From Scytalidium lignicola (taxonomy: Eukaryota > Ascomycota > Leotiomycetes): a stretch of DNA of 64,000 nucleotides. Positions 44,716-54,487 of this stretch are shown piece after piece (position 1 is the first letter of the stretch; each line of letters begins with the position of its first letter). The DNA lies in NCBI GenBank assembly GCA_002812745.2, contig NCSJ02000063.1, forward strand, positions 1-64,000, given 5' to 3'. The position numbers and the translations under genes were made by a program. The notes beneath the pieces are model-generated. The model did not search any database. It worked only from the letters and a program-made list of their open reading frames with translations, and was not told where the DNA came from.

Positions 44716-44918
44716 TAGAAGTCAAGTAGGTTAGGTTGTATATGTTTAGAGTGGAGTAAAGACCCTCCCACTTGGTTGGAAATGTATTGCTATAGTACCT
44801 CACTGTTTGGATATATCTGTTTATAAATAAGCCTGCTGCATATAATAACCAACTTCTCGCAACGCCGGTGTATTAAGCAAGTAATCAATCCAACTTAGTT
44901 TGCAAGCACCCAAACCTA

Positions 44919-45701
44919 TCAATGACAAGCACCATCCTTGGTTGCCGACGTATTCGTTCCAAAAAGAAGATATCCTACAAAGGCTCCAACGCCAACTGCA
45001 ATCATAACCCATCCATTATAAGTCATAAACAATAACCTTTAGTAGTTAGCTTCCTGCTACTTCCATACACTACCACAATATGGGAACAACAAATAGGCAC
45101 TTACATAAGCATAAAGGCATAAAAGTTCTGGATCGCATATAACACTGCCTTTATGATGTGGGCTCTCTTGCTAACCTCGACCTGGTTTCTTCCTGACCAT
45201 AGGAAAGGCGTTCTCTCAGTAACGGCTCCAACGCACATCGATTCTCAGCCTTTCGTTCACCGCAGTTTCATGATAGAAAAGAGCAGGAAAACAAGCAGGA
45301 TGCTTGTACACTGGAAAATCGAGAAGGGAGGTATGAGGAAAGGGAGAATAGAGGGCTTACTGGGTACTTCTTCCTGCTTCTTCGCGACCCACGATTCATA
45401 CCGTCTTGACCCTTGTCTTAAGGCTTCATACCCCGCGGTCAGAGCCACGATGGCCAGGAGTGAAAGAAAGAGGCCCGGAGTAGTCCTGATATGCCACCAG
45501 CGGAAGATGATGCAGAGATTGTTGGTGTCCCATGTGAAGAGCATCTGGACACGATATAATTAGCCGGCACCCTTTCGAGATGGGCGTGAAGCCCTCAAGG
45601 CCTAGAGCACATACATTCATATTGCATCTATCGACGCTCATGTCGCCGTGGCCCATGTCGCCATGGTCCATCATGCTGTGATCCATATGAGAGTGATCCA
45701 T
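44919..45701 (-). CDS. CTR-family copper transporter
   Basis: Copper(I) channel of the Ctr family, working as a trimer. The first exon (45701-45615) encodes a Met/His/Asp-rich metal-collecting N-terminus (MDHSHMDHSMMDHGDMGHGD), then a 70-nt intron, then TM1 (MLFTWDTNNLCIIFRWW, RTTPGLFLSLLAIVAL). A later exon ending at 45105 has NQVEVSKRAHIIKAVLYAIQ and TM2. After a 68-nt intron (45037-45104) the last exon carries the MxxxM selectivity filter (MLLFM), TM3 with GAFVG (GxxxG), and a C-terminal Cys-His end (DGACH). The middle junction, between the KKQEEVP loop and GRNQVEV, is uncertain: a GTAAGC donor at 45360 and several possible acceptors down to about 45192. A vacuolar (Ctr2-like) or plasma-membrane role cannot be decided. 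Confidence 0.82.
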
Positions 45702-46232
45702 CTTGGAACCGGTGTCGGCCGAGGTGTCGAGTTCGATCTCAGGTTCAATATGGGGGACAAGCTTGAGAGTGAATTTCGGAGACGATGGCAGTTGATTGAG
45801 CTATGGAAATGGTTGAGTATCAAGATGAAGAGCTCGATCACTTGTACTGGCTGTTCCACGGTAAGATATAATGTTGTGAAACTTCTCAAATGCACGCAAA
45901 CGAATGTTCTCAAACGTGCTCAGACGGCGCAGACGGGACCTTACGAGGGTTACGATGCCTGCATGCGACAATATGTGTAGCTGCCTCAGGGCTTTAGCAG
46001 GTCGCTATCTATCGACCGTAGCAGCCCGATAAAGCTCCCTTAATGGGTGCCGCAGCCACTAATCAAAACGCGTCATAGCCCCGAACTTCGGATTTATCAT
46101 TAGGGAGGGGCTTTTTGACGGAGGGGCAAGCTCTAGCATGACTCCATATATTTGTAAACGTTTTGAACTTTCGATTTCCTCAACATAGCACCCAATAGCT
46201 GTCAGTCGCTATTATCGCAATAATCGTTCACG
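45702..46232. promoter_or_regulatory. Divergent promoter between the copper transporter and BNA1, with two AGGGG elements
   Basis: 531 bp between divergent starts. Two AGGGG pentamers (46106-46110 and 46122-46126), the core of the yeast stress-response element, lie about 110-130 bp upstream of BNA1. No GCTG-type copper-response (Mac1-like) box was recognised. Confidence 0.4.
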
Positions 46233-46888
46233 ATGATTGGAAGTCCATTGAATTTGCCCAAATGGTAAGACATGCGTATAGATAACTGCCATACAGCTAA
46301 CTTGAACCTCTCTAGGCTCAAAGAGAACTCTCATCTACTGCAGCCGCCGATCAATAACTACTGCGTTTATAATAAAGAAGTAACGGTTATGGTGTGTCTT
46401 CCCACCATGCAAATGCCCTCCTAGATCCCGTATCCCCATCTCACAATCGCCAGATAGTAGGTGGTCCCAACGCTCGCACCGACTATCATATCAACGAAAC
46501 GGTCGAGTGGTTCTACCAACACAAAGGAGCTATGGTTTTAAAAGTCGTGGACGACGGCGAGTTTCGTGACATAATCATCGACGAAGGTGACATGTTCCTT
46601 CTCCCACCAAACACGCCGCACAATCCCGTACGGTTTGCGGATACCGTCGGCATAGTAATCGAGCAAGCACGCCCCAAAGACTCGCTTGATCGACTCAGGT
46701 GGTACTGTACAAAGTGTCGTTCGGTGGTGGACGAGGCTGCATTCCATTGCACGGACTTGGGCACACAGATCAAAGATGCCGTGAATGCGTTTAAGGAAAG
46801 TGAAGACAGGAGAAGATGTAAAAACTGTGGGGAACTAGCCACTTCCGCCCCTCCGCTTGGATCAATAAAAGATCCTAATTTGGAGTGA
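46233..46888 (+). CDS. BNA1: 3-hydroxyanthranilate 3,4-dioxygenase
   Basis: Kynurenine-pathway enzyme opening the ring of 3-hydroxyanthranilate on the way to quinolinate and NAD. Three exons, 46233-46264, 46316-46391 and 46454-46888, give 180 aa (yeast Bna1 is 177). Cupin iron ligands are in RTDYHINETVEWFYQ (His, Glu) and in PPNTPHNPVRF (His); the substrate-binding Arg residues of RTDYH and PVRF are present. The C-terminus keeps the rubredoxin-like pair CTKC and CKNC. The first exon has only 32 nt (MIGSPLNLPKW), and both introns are phase-consistent. It is cytosolic, with no targeting signal. The gene faces the FAH-family gene, with 113 bp between stops. Confidence 0.95.
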
Positions 46889-47001
46889 GAATCGGGATGT
46901 TGTGGCTTCTTTGGAGCGATGATATTTTCTCTCCCCCCAAAAAATGGTGTTCTATGTCTATAGCTGCTGTAATATGTACAATGTCCCAATCCCATTCACT
47001 C

Positions 47002-47972
47002 TTATGTCTCCGAAAACACGTAGGTGCTCTTGGATTCCTCAACCGCAACCTTAATCTTGCTTTCCTCCAACTCCTTACCATCTACCTTAATCCCAGCGGT
47101 CATAATATCGCCTGGAACCACAGGTCCTACGCCCTTCGGGGTGCCAGTCAAGACGATATCGCCCTTCTCCAGGGTCATGACTTTGGAGATGTCGCTCAAA
47201 ATACGTGAGATCTGGAACAGGAACAAGTTGGTGGAATCATTCTGCCGGTACGCATCGTTGACCTTGAGGTAGAGCTCGATATTGTGGGGATCGGGGATCT
47301 TGGATTTTTCAATGACGCTGCTAATAGGGAGGAAGGTGTCGAAGCCCTTGGCAATATCCCATGGAAGACCCTTCTTCTTGGCCTCATTCTGGGCATTACG
47401 GGCCGTCATGTCGATGCCCAAAGCATAGCCTATCACCCTAATCAGCAAATACAAAAAGAATTAAGGGCTGCAGAGTTGTGCGCTCATGACATACTCTCAA
47501 TTGCGTCCAGCGCCCCCTTTTCATCTGAAGCCTCCAGGTCCTTGACTGTCTTGCCGATGATCAAGGCCAATTCCACCTCATAATGTAGATCTACTCCTTT
47601 CGGTCTGATAACTGGTCCTTCTCCAGCAAGGAGAATCGAAGTCGTCGGCTTTAGGAAGAAGAATGGTTGCTTGGGTCTCGTGTTGTTTAATTCCGCAACA
47701 TGGTCACTATAGAGGGAAAACCACTCAGGTTAGCAAATTGATTCGACAAGCTGACACAAAGAGCAGGCATGAATTATCGACAATATGGGGTTCGTCACGA
47801 TGAAGGATGAAGCTGCGAAAGGCATACAGCGACAGAGAGCTCTGTAGTTGAACAGCAAGGGTAGACATAGACATAAACCAACTCACGCATAATTGCGGCC
47901 AATGCACACAACCTTTCCAGCTTTTTTGAGAGAAGCCATTGTTGAAACGCCACGACGGAATATCATAGACAT
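47002..47972 (-). CDS. Fumarylacetoacetate hydrolase-family acylpyruvase (FAHD1/Fmp41-like)
   Basis: FAH-fold hydrolase. FAHD1-type members are mitochondrial acylpyruvases and oxaloacetate decarboxylases. Exons on the minus strand are 47972-47887, 47706-47495 and 47429-47002 (241 aa). Motifs include VVCIGRNYADHVAELNN, FFFLKPTTS, the metal-binding HYEVELALIIG glutamates, IDMTARNAQ and GDIVLTGTPKGVGPV. The N-terminus carries MSMIFRRGVSTMASL: short, basic and hydroxylated, so a weak mitochondrial presequence is possible. A second ATG at residue 12 would give a cytosolic form. The first intron is unusually long here (180 nt) and lies right after the presequence exon. It is not the tyrosine-pathway FAH itself, which is about twice as long. 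Confidence 0.9.
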
Positions 47973-48251
47973 GGTGAAAGGAAATATGTCAGGAAGAAGA
48001 TGCCGATGATATATATGCTATGCAATACTGTTTATGTGCTGCGTGAAGAGAAAAGCCAATCACGCCAATCAATAGTGGGAGGGTGCAAGATGGGAAGCAG
48101 CAAACACAGCAATGCGGGGCAACCGTAGTGGCGGGTAAGTTCTAGCCCGCTTACGGTAAGGCACTCGTGGGTACAGGAGCTCACTGGGACTCCCAGCGCA
48201 GGAAAATCGTCACTTGGGCTATTGGAAAGTCTAGAAGACAGAAAACCACTG

Positions 48252-48264
48252 NCCCCCCCCCCCC
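48252..48264. other. Ambiguous base before a C12 run
   Basis: Single N followed by twelve C in a promoter region; run length is probably unreliable. Confidence 0.9.
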
Positions 48265-48284
48265 TACGGCCTAAGAATCACCAG

Positions 48285-48314
48285 CTCACGTTCACGCTCA
48301 CGTTCACGCTCACG
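48285..48314 (+). repeat. YTCACG hexamer array (5 copies)
   Basis: CTCACG and TTCACG alternate five times head to tail, about 75 bp upstream of the start at 48389. Each unit carries a CACG core that could bind bHLH-type factors; that use is conjecture. Confidence 0.75.
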
Positions 48315-48349
48315 CTTCCCCATCCTCGACTCCGCAAAACAAAACATCC

Positions 48350-48370
48350 AATTTGCAATTTGCAATTTAC
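48350..48370 (+). repeat. AATTTGC heptamer repeat (3 copies)
   Basis: Two perfect AATTTGC copies and a third AATTTAC copy, ending 18 bp before the start codon at 48389. Confidence 0.75.
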
Positions 48371-48388
48371 AATCCCCTAAAGCCAGCC

Positions 48389-49259
48389 ATGTCTTCGACC
48401 GAAGGCCTTCAAATAGCTCAGGTCCTTGCAGACCTCAGCGATCTCCAGATGACAGTATGCGCTCCTTCCCGTTACCCAACACCCCACACGCGGCTCAAGT
48501 CGCTTTTTCTTTCTTTTGTTTTTGCTGTACTTTGCTCTCTCAGTTTTGCTCAGTTGTTGCGTTTGTTCCCCCTTGAATTGACTGGTGATCCCCACAACCC
48601 CACAGGAACCCACGGCCGCCATAGCCCTGCTCACAGCACCACAAAACCTCACCGAGAAGATTCTGCGACGCAAAGCAAAGAATCCCCTCTCCGATCCTCC
48701 AAGGTTTGATAAACTTGGTCGTCGCATCGTGGGGCCTGTTTCAGTATCTCCATCCCCACGACCAGTTCATTCCGGCTATTCCACGCCGGCGCCAGCTGGT
48801 CTCATGAGGGCCAGCTCGAGTCTGTCGAGTCTAGGTGGGACGCGGACGCCTTCGGGTGTGGAGACGCCACCTGCGCATGATGATGTGAGTTTCGCTTTCT
48901 TTTCACATAATGAACTAATAAAACTCATCCTATATATTATTATTATTATATTGTTATATCATTTTCTATTTGTCAAATGGTCGCTATACCATTGGACTAC
49001 TGTACATCTATCTCATTGAACCAGCTTTTACTACTTGAAATAAAACAACCACCAAAAAAATGTACAAAATGGCTAATTTTTCCATCATCGACTTTTGCAG
49101 CTTGATGAAGACATAGAACGCGCCGAGACACTAATCCGCTTGTACGAGTTGAGGGGCAGATTCAAACAACAGGAAAGCACGGGCTTGCTTAGAGCAAGAG
49201 AAAGAGTTGATACCATTGCTACTAAATACCAGAGCAAAGATATCGCTTCGAGAAACTAG
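48389..49259 (+). CDS. Small unknown fungal protein
   Basis: Not recognised as a named family. Three exons, 48389-48454, 48606-48884 and 49101-49259 (introns 151 and 216 nt, long for this window), all phase 0, give 167 aa. The N-terminus is helical (MSSTEGLQIAQVLADLSDLQ), the central segment AIALLTAPQNLTEKILRRKA leads into a disordered Ser/Pro/Arg linker (residues about 50-115), and the C-terminus is a clear amphipathic helix or coiled coil (LDEDIERAETLIRLYELRGR, then KQQESTGLLRARERVD). No membrane segment or signal. The clean splice phases and helix at the end support a real gene; the function is unknown. Confidence 0.7.
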
Positions 49260-49716
49260 GCTTTGCCTCAGCGAGGCCCGGGAGGGAACTGCTACTGTAT
49301 TTCGGCGCCTGGAGATATCCACGGAGTTAATAGGTTTGGTTTCTTGTTAGTGGTGAGCGTTGGTATCTCTGGTGCCTCAAAAACAATGCTTTACCTCCCT
49401 CTACTATATCATAGCTGGATGTTTGAGTAAACTGTAAAGTCACTAATATAATTAGGGGGTACGGAGCAAAGGCTATGTCACATAAAAGCTTTGTTAAGTA
49501 TACTTTCAATTTTTATTTTCGTTAAACATAATCTCAACCTATTCATGGTTCTATATAATCGGTTGCGGCCGTTGCCATTCTTATAAAGTATACGGTGCCC
49601 AAACCCCACCGACTCTGCCAGACTTAACTCCCCAGTGGGAGGCTACAATGCGCAACAGACTGAGGTGCCTCGAATTTCAATCAGTTTCAATCTCGACCCC
49701 CCAGATATTGTTCCTA
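49260..49716. other. Convergent intergenic spacer
   Basis: 457 bp between stop codons of a plus and a minus gene, AT-rich in the middle (49430-49560). Nothing else seen. Confidence 0.55.
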
Positions 49717-50655
49717 CTAATTCTCTGTGGATTTCAATCCGGATTGCCGCCTGGAGGGGCTTCTTCGTTCACGCCTAAAGGCATCTCGCACCATGTGAAC
49801 CAGTCTCCTCCCAATCCTGATTTTCAAGGCTGGGAATCGCGAAGGACTGTGCGAAGCTGCAGAATCAACTGGTTCTGGAGGAGTTACGGCCGTAAGTGAT
49901 ACACGAGGAGTTGGAACAGAATCCGCGACTACAGAAGCGTTATCTTGGTTTGTGGAAATATCCAATGCATCTGGGATATCCGGCAATTGTCCGTCATTAG
50001 ATCGTCTGGTCAGTAGCTTGTTGAGAGAAGCTGAGAGTTCTTCCATATCAACACTCCGCGTCCGACTTCTGAGGAATTTTGAGCCATCTCCATTCTCCCT
50101 GCAAATTAAGTCGATCACTTCGGGACAATAATTCGAGAACTGAAGACGTCGTGAATCAGAGGAAGATGAGGAGCTACACTCCTTCTCTAGGAGAGGTGTC
50201 TGGTCCATTGGCAAGGGTAAGTCCGTTGTTTGAGGGATTTGTGTGTTTGCATCTTGGCTTGGTATTGCCGGAATTGTCTGGATGTTTGAATCTATCCAAT
50301 CTGATGGCATTGCTTTGTTTTGTTGCATTGAGGCGTCTGTGATGCAAGCCTCCATAGTAAGTTTAACTTGTCTCCTTAGAATATAATCATGCACGCCGTG
50401 ATCCACTTGATATGTTGGCCTGGTATTGGATGAATGAATGGCCGATTGAAGAGGTGAGGTTAAGTCTATAGGAGTCTAGGCGTTTAATTTATGGTCATTT
50501 CTCTCAAGTTTTTTGGGCGTTCTTACCCTAGGTGCTTGGAGTCTGTCGAGTTCGCGGAATGGTATGTTGAGGATGCTGTTGATTGAGAAGTGAGTTGATC
50601 TACTGGAAGTATTATGAAGGGAATGATCCAGTGCAGGTGAGCATGCAATGCGACC
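49717..50655 (-). CDS. Unknown Ser/Pro-rich protein, start unresolved
   Basis: Not recognised. On the minus strand the last exon (50475-49717) is open for 253 codons: TPIDLTSPLQSAIHSSNTRP, then HDYILRRQVKLTMEAC, a disordered middle, an acidic-helical stretch MEELSASLNKLLTRRSNDG, and a strongly basic C-terminus (RRERRSPSRRQSG). A 51-nt intron at 50476-50526 (GTAAGA..CCTAG) joins it in phase to an upstream segment reading THFSINSILNIPFRELDRLQ, open from 50655. That segment has no in-frame ATG before a TAA, so the real first exon is either further upstream (an acceptor is possible at TTAATAAG near 50654) or the start is non-AUG. I give the range as a minimum. Function unknown. Confidence 0.5.
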
Positions 50656-51214
50656 TTATTAATTATATGTTATGGTAAAATATGAAGAATAAGTTATGAA
50701 ACAAAAAGAGGAGAAGATTCAAGACAATAGAAAGTTTATGTCTTCATGAAGAGCGTAAGGCGCCTACCCTACTGTGTATACCATCGTCGTTCCTGCTGTT
50801 TAGAGCAGATGAGAACCGAACATAGTAAGAGGGCCATTGGCACGAGTATCAACGTTTAGTTGATACAGGTAGCGGATATCCGTAAAGAATCTTCGTACAG
50901 GCCCTGCAAAAAGTAATTGCTGATTTACCAGGTACAAATTATGAGGGCTGTTAAGAATGGATTATACGTGAACGAAATTCCTTCAGCCTTGCGATTTGGT
51001 GGTCGCTCCTGCTAAGGAGGCTGGGAGGCCAATGAAACCAGCTATTCACAATTTTGGGGTAGTCTCGCTTCGAGCCCATGTTGATCTAAGCCTTGTGCTC
51101 CGCTGACGAAATGCCTTGAAATACCGCGAACCCAATTCCACCACTTAGAACTGCAAACTTCAACAACCCGACCGTCGCACCACATCACCACGGCCCAAGT
51201 TCCTCGCCGACAAC
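50656..51214. promoter_or_regulatory. Divergent promoter region
   Basis: Between the unresolved start of the 49.7-50.7 kb gene and the PWI-protein start. It may hide a short first exon of the minus-strand gene. No other element seen. Confidence 0.4.
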
Positions 51215-52845
51215 ATGGCGACCAGTGTTGATGCGAAGCTGTTGAAATCGACCAAATTTCCTCCCGAGTTCAACCAGAAGGTTGACATGGAAAAGGTCAA
51301 TGTTGAGGTCATGAAGAAGTACGTCCCGGCCAATCCTAGGCTTATTAACTCGATGACATAGCTAACAATCATCCCCAATCAAGGTGGATTGCAGGTAAAA
51401 TCTCTGATATACTTGGAAGCGAAGATGATGTAGTCATTGAACTCTGCTTCAATCTCATTGAAGGCTCTCGCTATGTAAGACTGGTGCACGCGACCACGAT
51501 GAAACTCGCACTAACCGCGTCATAGCCCGATATCAAGAAGATGCAGATTCAACTCACGGGATTTCTAGATAAGGATACTCCTACATTCTGCAAGGAACTA
51601 TGGAAACTCTGCCTTAGTGCTCAGAGCAACCCACAAGGCGTGCCTAAAGAGCTATTGGAGGCGAAGAAATTAGAGCTCATTCAAGAAAAGGTAAGCTTGT
51701 TTAGGTCACACTTCAGAACTATCTATTGATGGTTTATCCAGATCGAGGCAGAAAAGGCAGCTGAAGAGGCTAGAAAACGGCGAGAGGAGGATCAACGTCG
51801 TGAACGAGACCTAAATAATATTAGAAATCGCGAACGCGGCGAACGTGGTCGCGGTAGTGGAAGAGGAGAGTCCTGGCGTGGAGGTAGGGGTGACAGAGCT
51901 TTTGATCACGGTGGAGGCAGAAACCTCGACCGCCATGGTGGCAGATTCTCAAGATCTCCGCCTCCTCGCCGACGCTCTAGAGAGAGAGATTCTTTCCGCG
52001 GACCGAGAAGGGAATTTGACAGCTACGTTCCAAGAGGCAGAGGTGGACGTAGATGGGATGACCGAAGAAGATTGCCTACTTCTCGATCAGCTTCTTCAAG
52101 GTCTTCCAGGTCAGCCTCAATCTCTCGCTCCCCGCCTCGACGACGCCGTAATACATCGTCCCGTTCTCGATCTCCACCTCCACGCCGTCGCCAGCTAGAA
52201 AGATCAAGGTCGCCAGATAGACGCAGTACCTACCGAGGCAGAGGAGGAGGTAGGGGGAGAAGCCGAGATAGAGGTGTTGCTCGGCGATCTATTACCCCTT
52301 CTGAGACATCTCGGTCACACTCCCCTCCCTCACGAAGAAGACCTCGTTCGCCATCACTGAGCCGTTCTCCGCCCCCAAGGTCACGCCGAGCTCGTGGTAA
52401 AAGTGCATCTATCTCAAAATCCAGATCAGTTTCTACATCCAGGTCTAGGAGCCGTAGTCGTCGGCGGGCTGCATCATCTAACAGAGCGAGTTCTAGTTCT
52501 CCAGTACGACGAGGCAGTGTTATTGATGCCGCTGAAAACAGCACTAGCGCTCGTAAGGGTCGTGAACGTGATGAACGTCGGCTAACTCGAAGCAACAGCC
52601 GCAGTCGTAGTCGCAGTGTTACTCCTCCCCGTCGTCGACACCGAAGCCCCGCTAGGACTACGAGTCGTGATGGAGAACATAAAAAAAGGCGTCGCTCGCT
52701 TCAGCGATATGAACCGAGCAAAAGAAGGCGCAACAGTTCCTCGGTTTCTTCACCCACAGATACAAGAGACAAGAAGGCTGATATTGATCATGAGGACGAC
52801 AGAAAAGAACCAACCAGAGAATCCGAGGCCAGCAACAAAGCTTGA
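51215..52845 (+). CDS. PWI-domain RS-rich splicing protein (SRm160/SRRM1-like)
   Basis: Four exons, 51215-51318, 51384-51474, 51526-51690 and 51742-52845 (about 487 aa), with introns of 51-65 nt. Residues about 20-120 form a PWI domain: FPPEFNQKVDMEKVN, KKWIAGKISDILG with its basic helix, DDVVIELCFNLIE, and PDIKKMQIQLTGFLDKDT; this fold binds nucleic acid. A charged helix (EAEKAAEEARKRREEDQRRE) leads to an RGG/RG-rich stretch, then a long Arg/Ser domain with many SRSPPPRRR-type units, ending in an acidic Glu/Lys tail. Members join exon-junction and splicing complexes and help mRNA export. No RRM is present, which separates it from SR proteins proper. Confidence 0.93.
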
Positions 52846-53541
52846 TCGGCCAACGCCAAATGTGCCTGAATTGATCCATAGTTGCACCAGAGTCATCTTT
52901 AGTGCTGCTATCGGACCCTCTGTTGATTGACACTGACTTGTCCTCTGATATCCAGATCAGCATATCTCGAAAATAAGGGAACGCATTACAATAAATGCCT
53001 CTAACGGAGCGGATCAGGAAGAGGGGGACCTTAACTCTTAGTAACTGGGAATGAGTTAGAAAATAGTTCCTTGGCTAATTCTAAGTAGACCATCGATACC
53101 TGAGTATACTTAAAATACGTAGAGAAGATGGGATTCGGACCTAAGAAGATCATTCTAATAAAATATTAAGATTATTCAATTATTTATGTTCCGGAGCATG
53201 TAGCATGTATCTGTTATATTTTCAGGTGGTAATATGTGACGCATCATTATTCTTAATCCAAATGAGCAGAATCGCTCGAAGGACCCATTAACACTCCTAT
53301 AAGTGTTAAAGAATTTGACGCTACTACTCCAGCATTGTATAATCTTAAAACCTGCTTCAAATCTCGATTAAGAATCACCACGGTCATGCCAAAAAATTAC
53401 CCTGTCGTGGTTGTATCGACGATAACGGATAAGAAGAGGTGGACCGTGCGTAACGACATCAATAGCCTCCAACTTCAATAGCCAAAAGTCAACAAGCCTT
53501 TCATTAACGCGTTGATCCTTTCCAATTGTCACTCTCTCAGC
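52846..53541. other. AT-rich spacer between two plus-strand genes
   Basis: 3' UTR of the PWI gene and promoter of EAF6. Very AT-rich around 53150-53220. No gene seen. Confidence 0.55.
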
Positions 53542-54195
53542 ATGGCGGAGAATGTGCCCCCGGCAAGCGCCAATGGCGATGTACCAGGCCAACCATTCTA
53601 TGAGAAAACAAGACAGCACCTAAAAGAACTATTACACAAACGACGGCTGCTTGAACGCAGCCTCACAGCGCAAGAGGAAGCTATATACAAAAAAGAAACC
53701 GAATATCTTGAAGAGACCCCCAACGGAAACATCATCACTGGGTTTGAATCTTATACCAAGGGAACATCAAGCACAGCGCCAAACGGAAGTAGGAGGAAAG
53801 GTGGGATTGGTGAGGGGAACAGAGTCTTCTCAAGATCCTCAATCAGCTATAATATCAATGCTGTAAGATCATTTCTTTTCGTCCAATCTCTCTCATTTCT
53901 CAGTCAACTTCATTCTATAATGTGAATGTGCGAGCTCTATTCTGACTAGTAGTCCCAGGATTCTCCAGCTGCTTCGTCACAATCTACCCCCGTTGTCGCC
54001 ACGGCGGGAACTCCTTTATCCGCTTCCTTTCTGAAGGGTGAATCGGGCTCAAATCATGCGACACCTACTTCTACTACGTCGGCTAACCGGACCGGAGCTG
54101 GGACTAAGAAAAATAAGAAAGGTGGAGAGGATAGTGAGACAGAGGGAAGGGATGCTAAGAAGGTGCGGACAAACTTTGGGGTTACTAGGAAGTAG
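53542..54195 (+). CDS. EAF6: Chromatin modification-related protein Eaf6
   Basis: Small shared subunit of the NuA4 and NuA3 histone acetyltransferase complexes. Exons 53542-53862 and 53959-54195 (intron 96 nt, GTAAGA..CCCAG; a nearby TAG acceptor would add Ser-Gln) give 185 aa. The family core is plain: helical YEKTRQHLKELLHKRRLLER, then SLTAQEEAIYKKETEYLEET, NIITGFESYTKG, and NRVFSRSSISYN. The C-terminal half is disordered, Ser/Thr-rich then basic (AGTKKNKKGGEDSETEGRD), fitting nuclear targeting. The ATG at 53542 has a good context (CAGCATGG). Confidence 0.93.
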
Positions 54196-54487
54196 GATGG
54201 CATTTTTGATTCATACTACCTGGCGTATCAATGAGTAAAAGGAATGGAGTTTTGGAGTGCAAGATTACTGGGTCACTTGGAAAAATTAAGGGTGGGTATC
54301 GCAATAAGACAAAAGCTAGCGCGAGCTTTGCAGATAGGAATAGGCAATTCCAGATGTACAATACTGCGAATATTGGAGGCTTTTAGCAGAAGATCGTTAT
54401 AAGTGTAACAGCAGAGTCATAAATTTCTAGTTAGTAGGAAAGACTCCCAATAGCATACACACCATACTAATATTCATATTGTACTCT

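Larger units (their letters stand above)
47973..48388. promoter_or_regulatory. Divergent promoter with C12 run, YTCACG array and AATTTGC repeats
   Basis: The region between divergent starts holds an N followed by twelve C (48252-48264), five head-to-tail YTCACG hexamers (48285-48314), and three AATTTGC-type heptamers (48350-48370) immediately upstream of the next start codon. Otherwise no gene. Confidence 0.55.

Noticed and set aside
44109..44771. 220-codon minus-strand open frame over the carbonic anhydrase
   Set aside because: Complete antisense of a well-supported gene.
52230..52595. Minus-strand Leu/Arg-rich open frame opposite the RS domain
   Set aside because: Repetitive Arg/Ser codons leave the complement free of stops; a known artefact.
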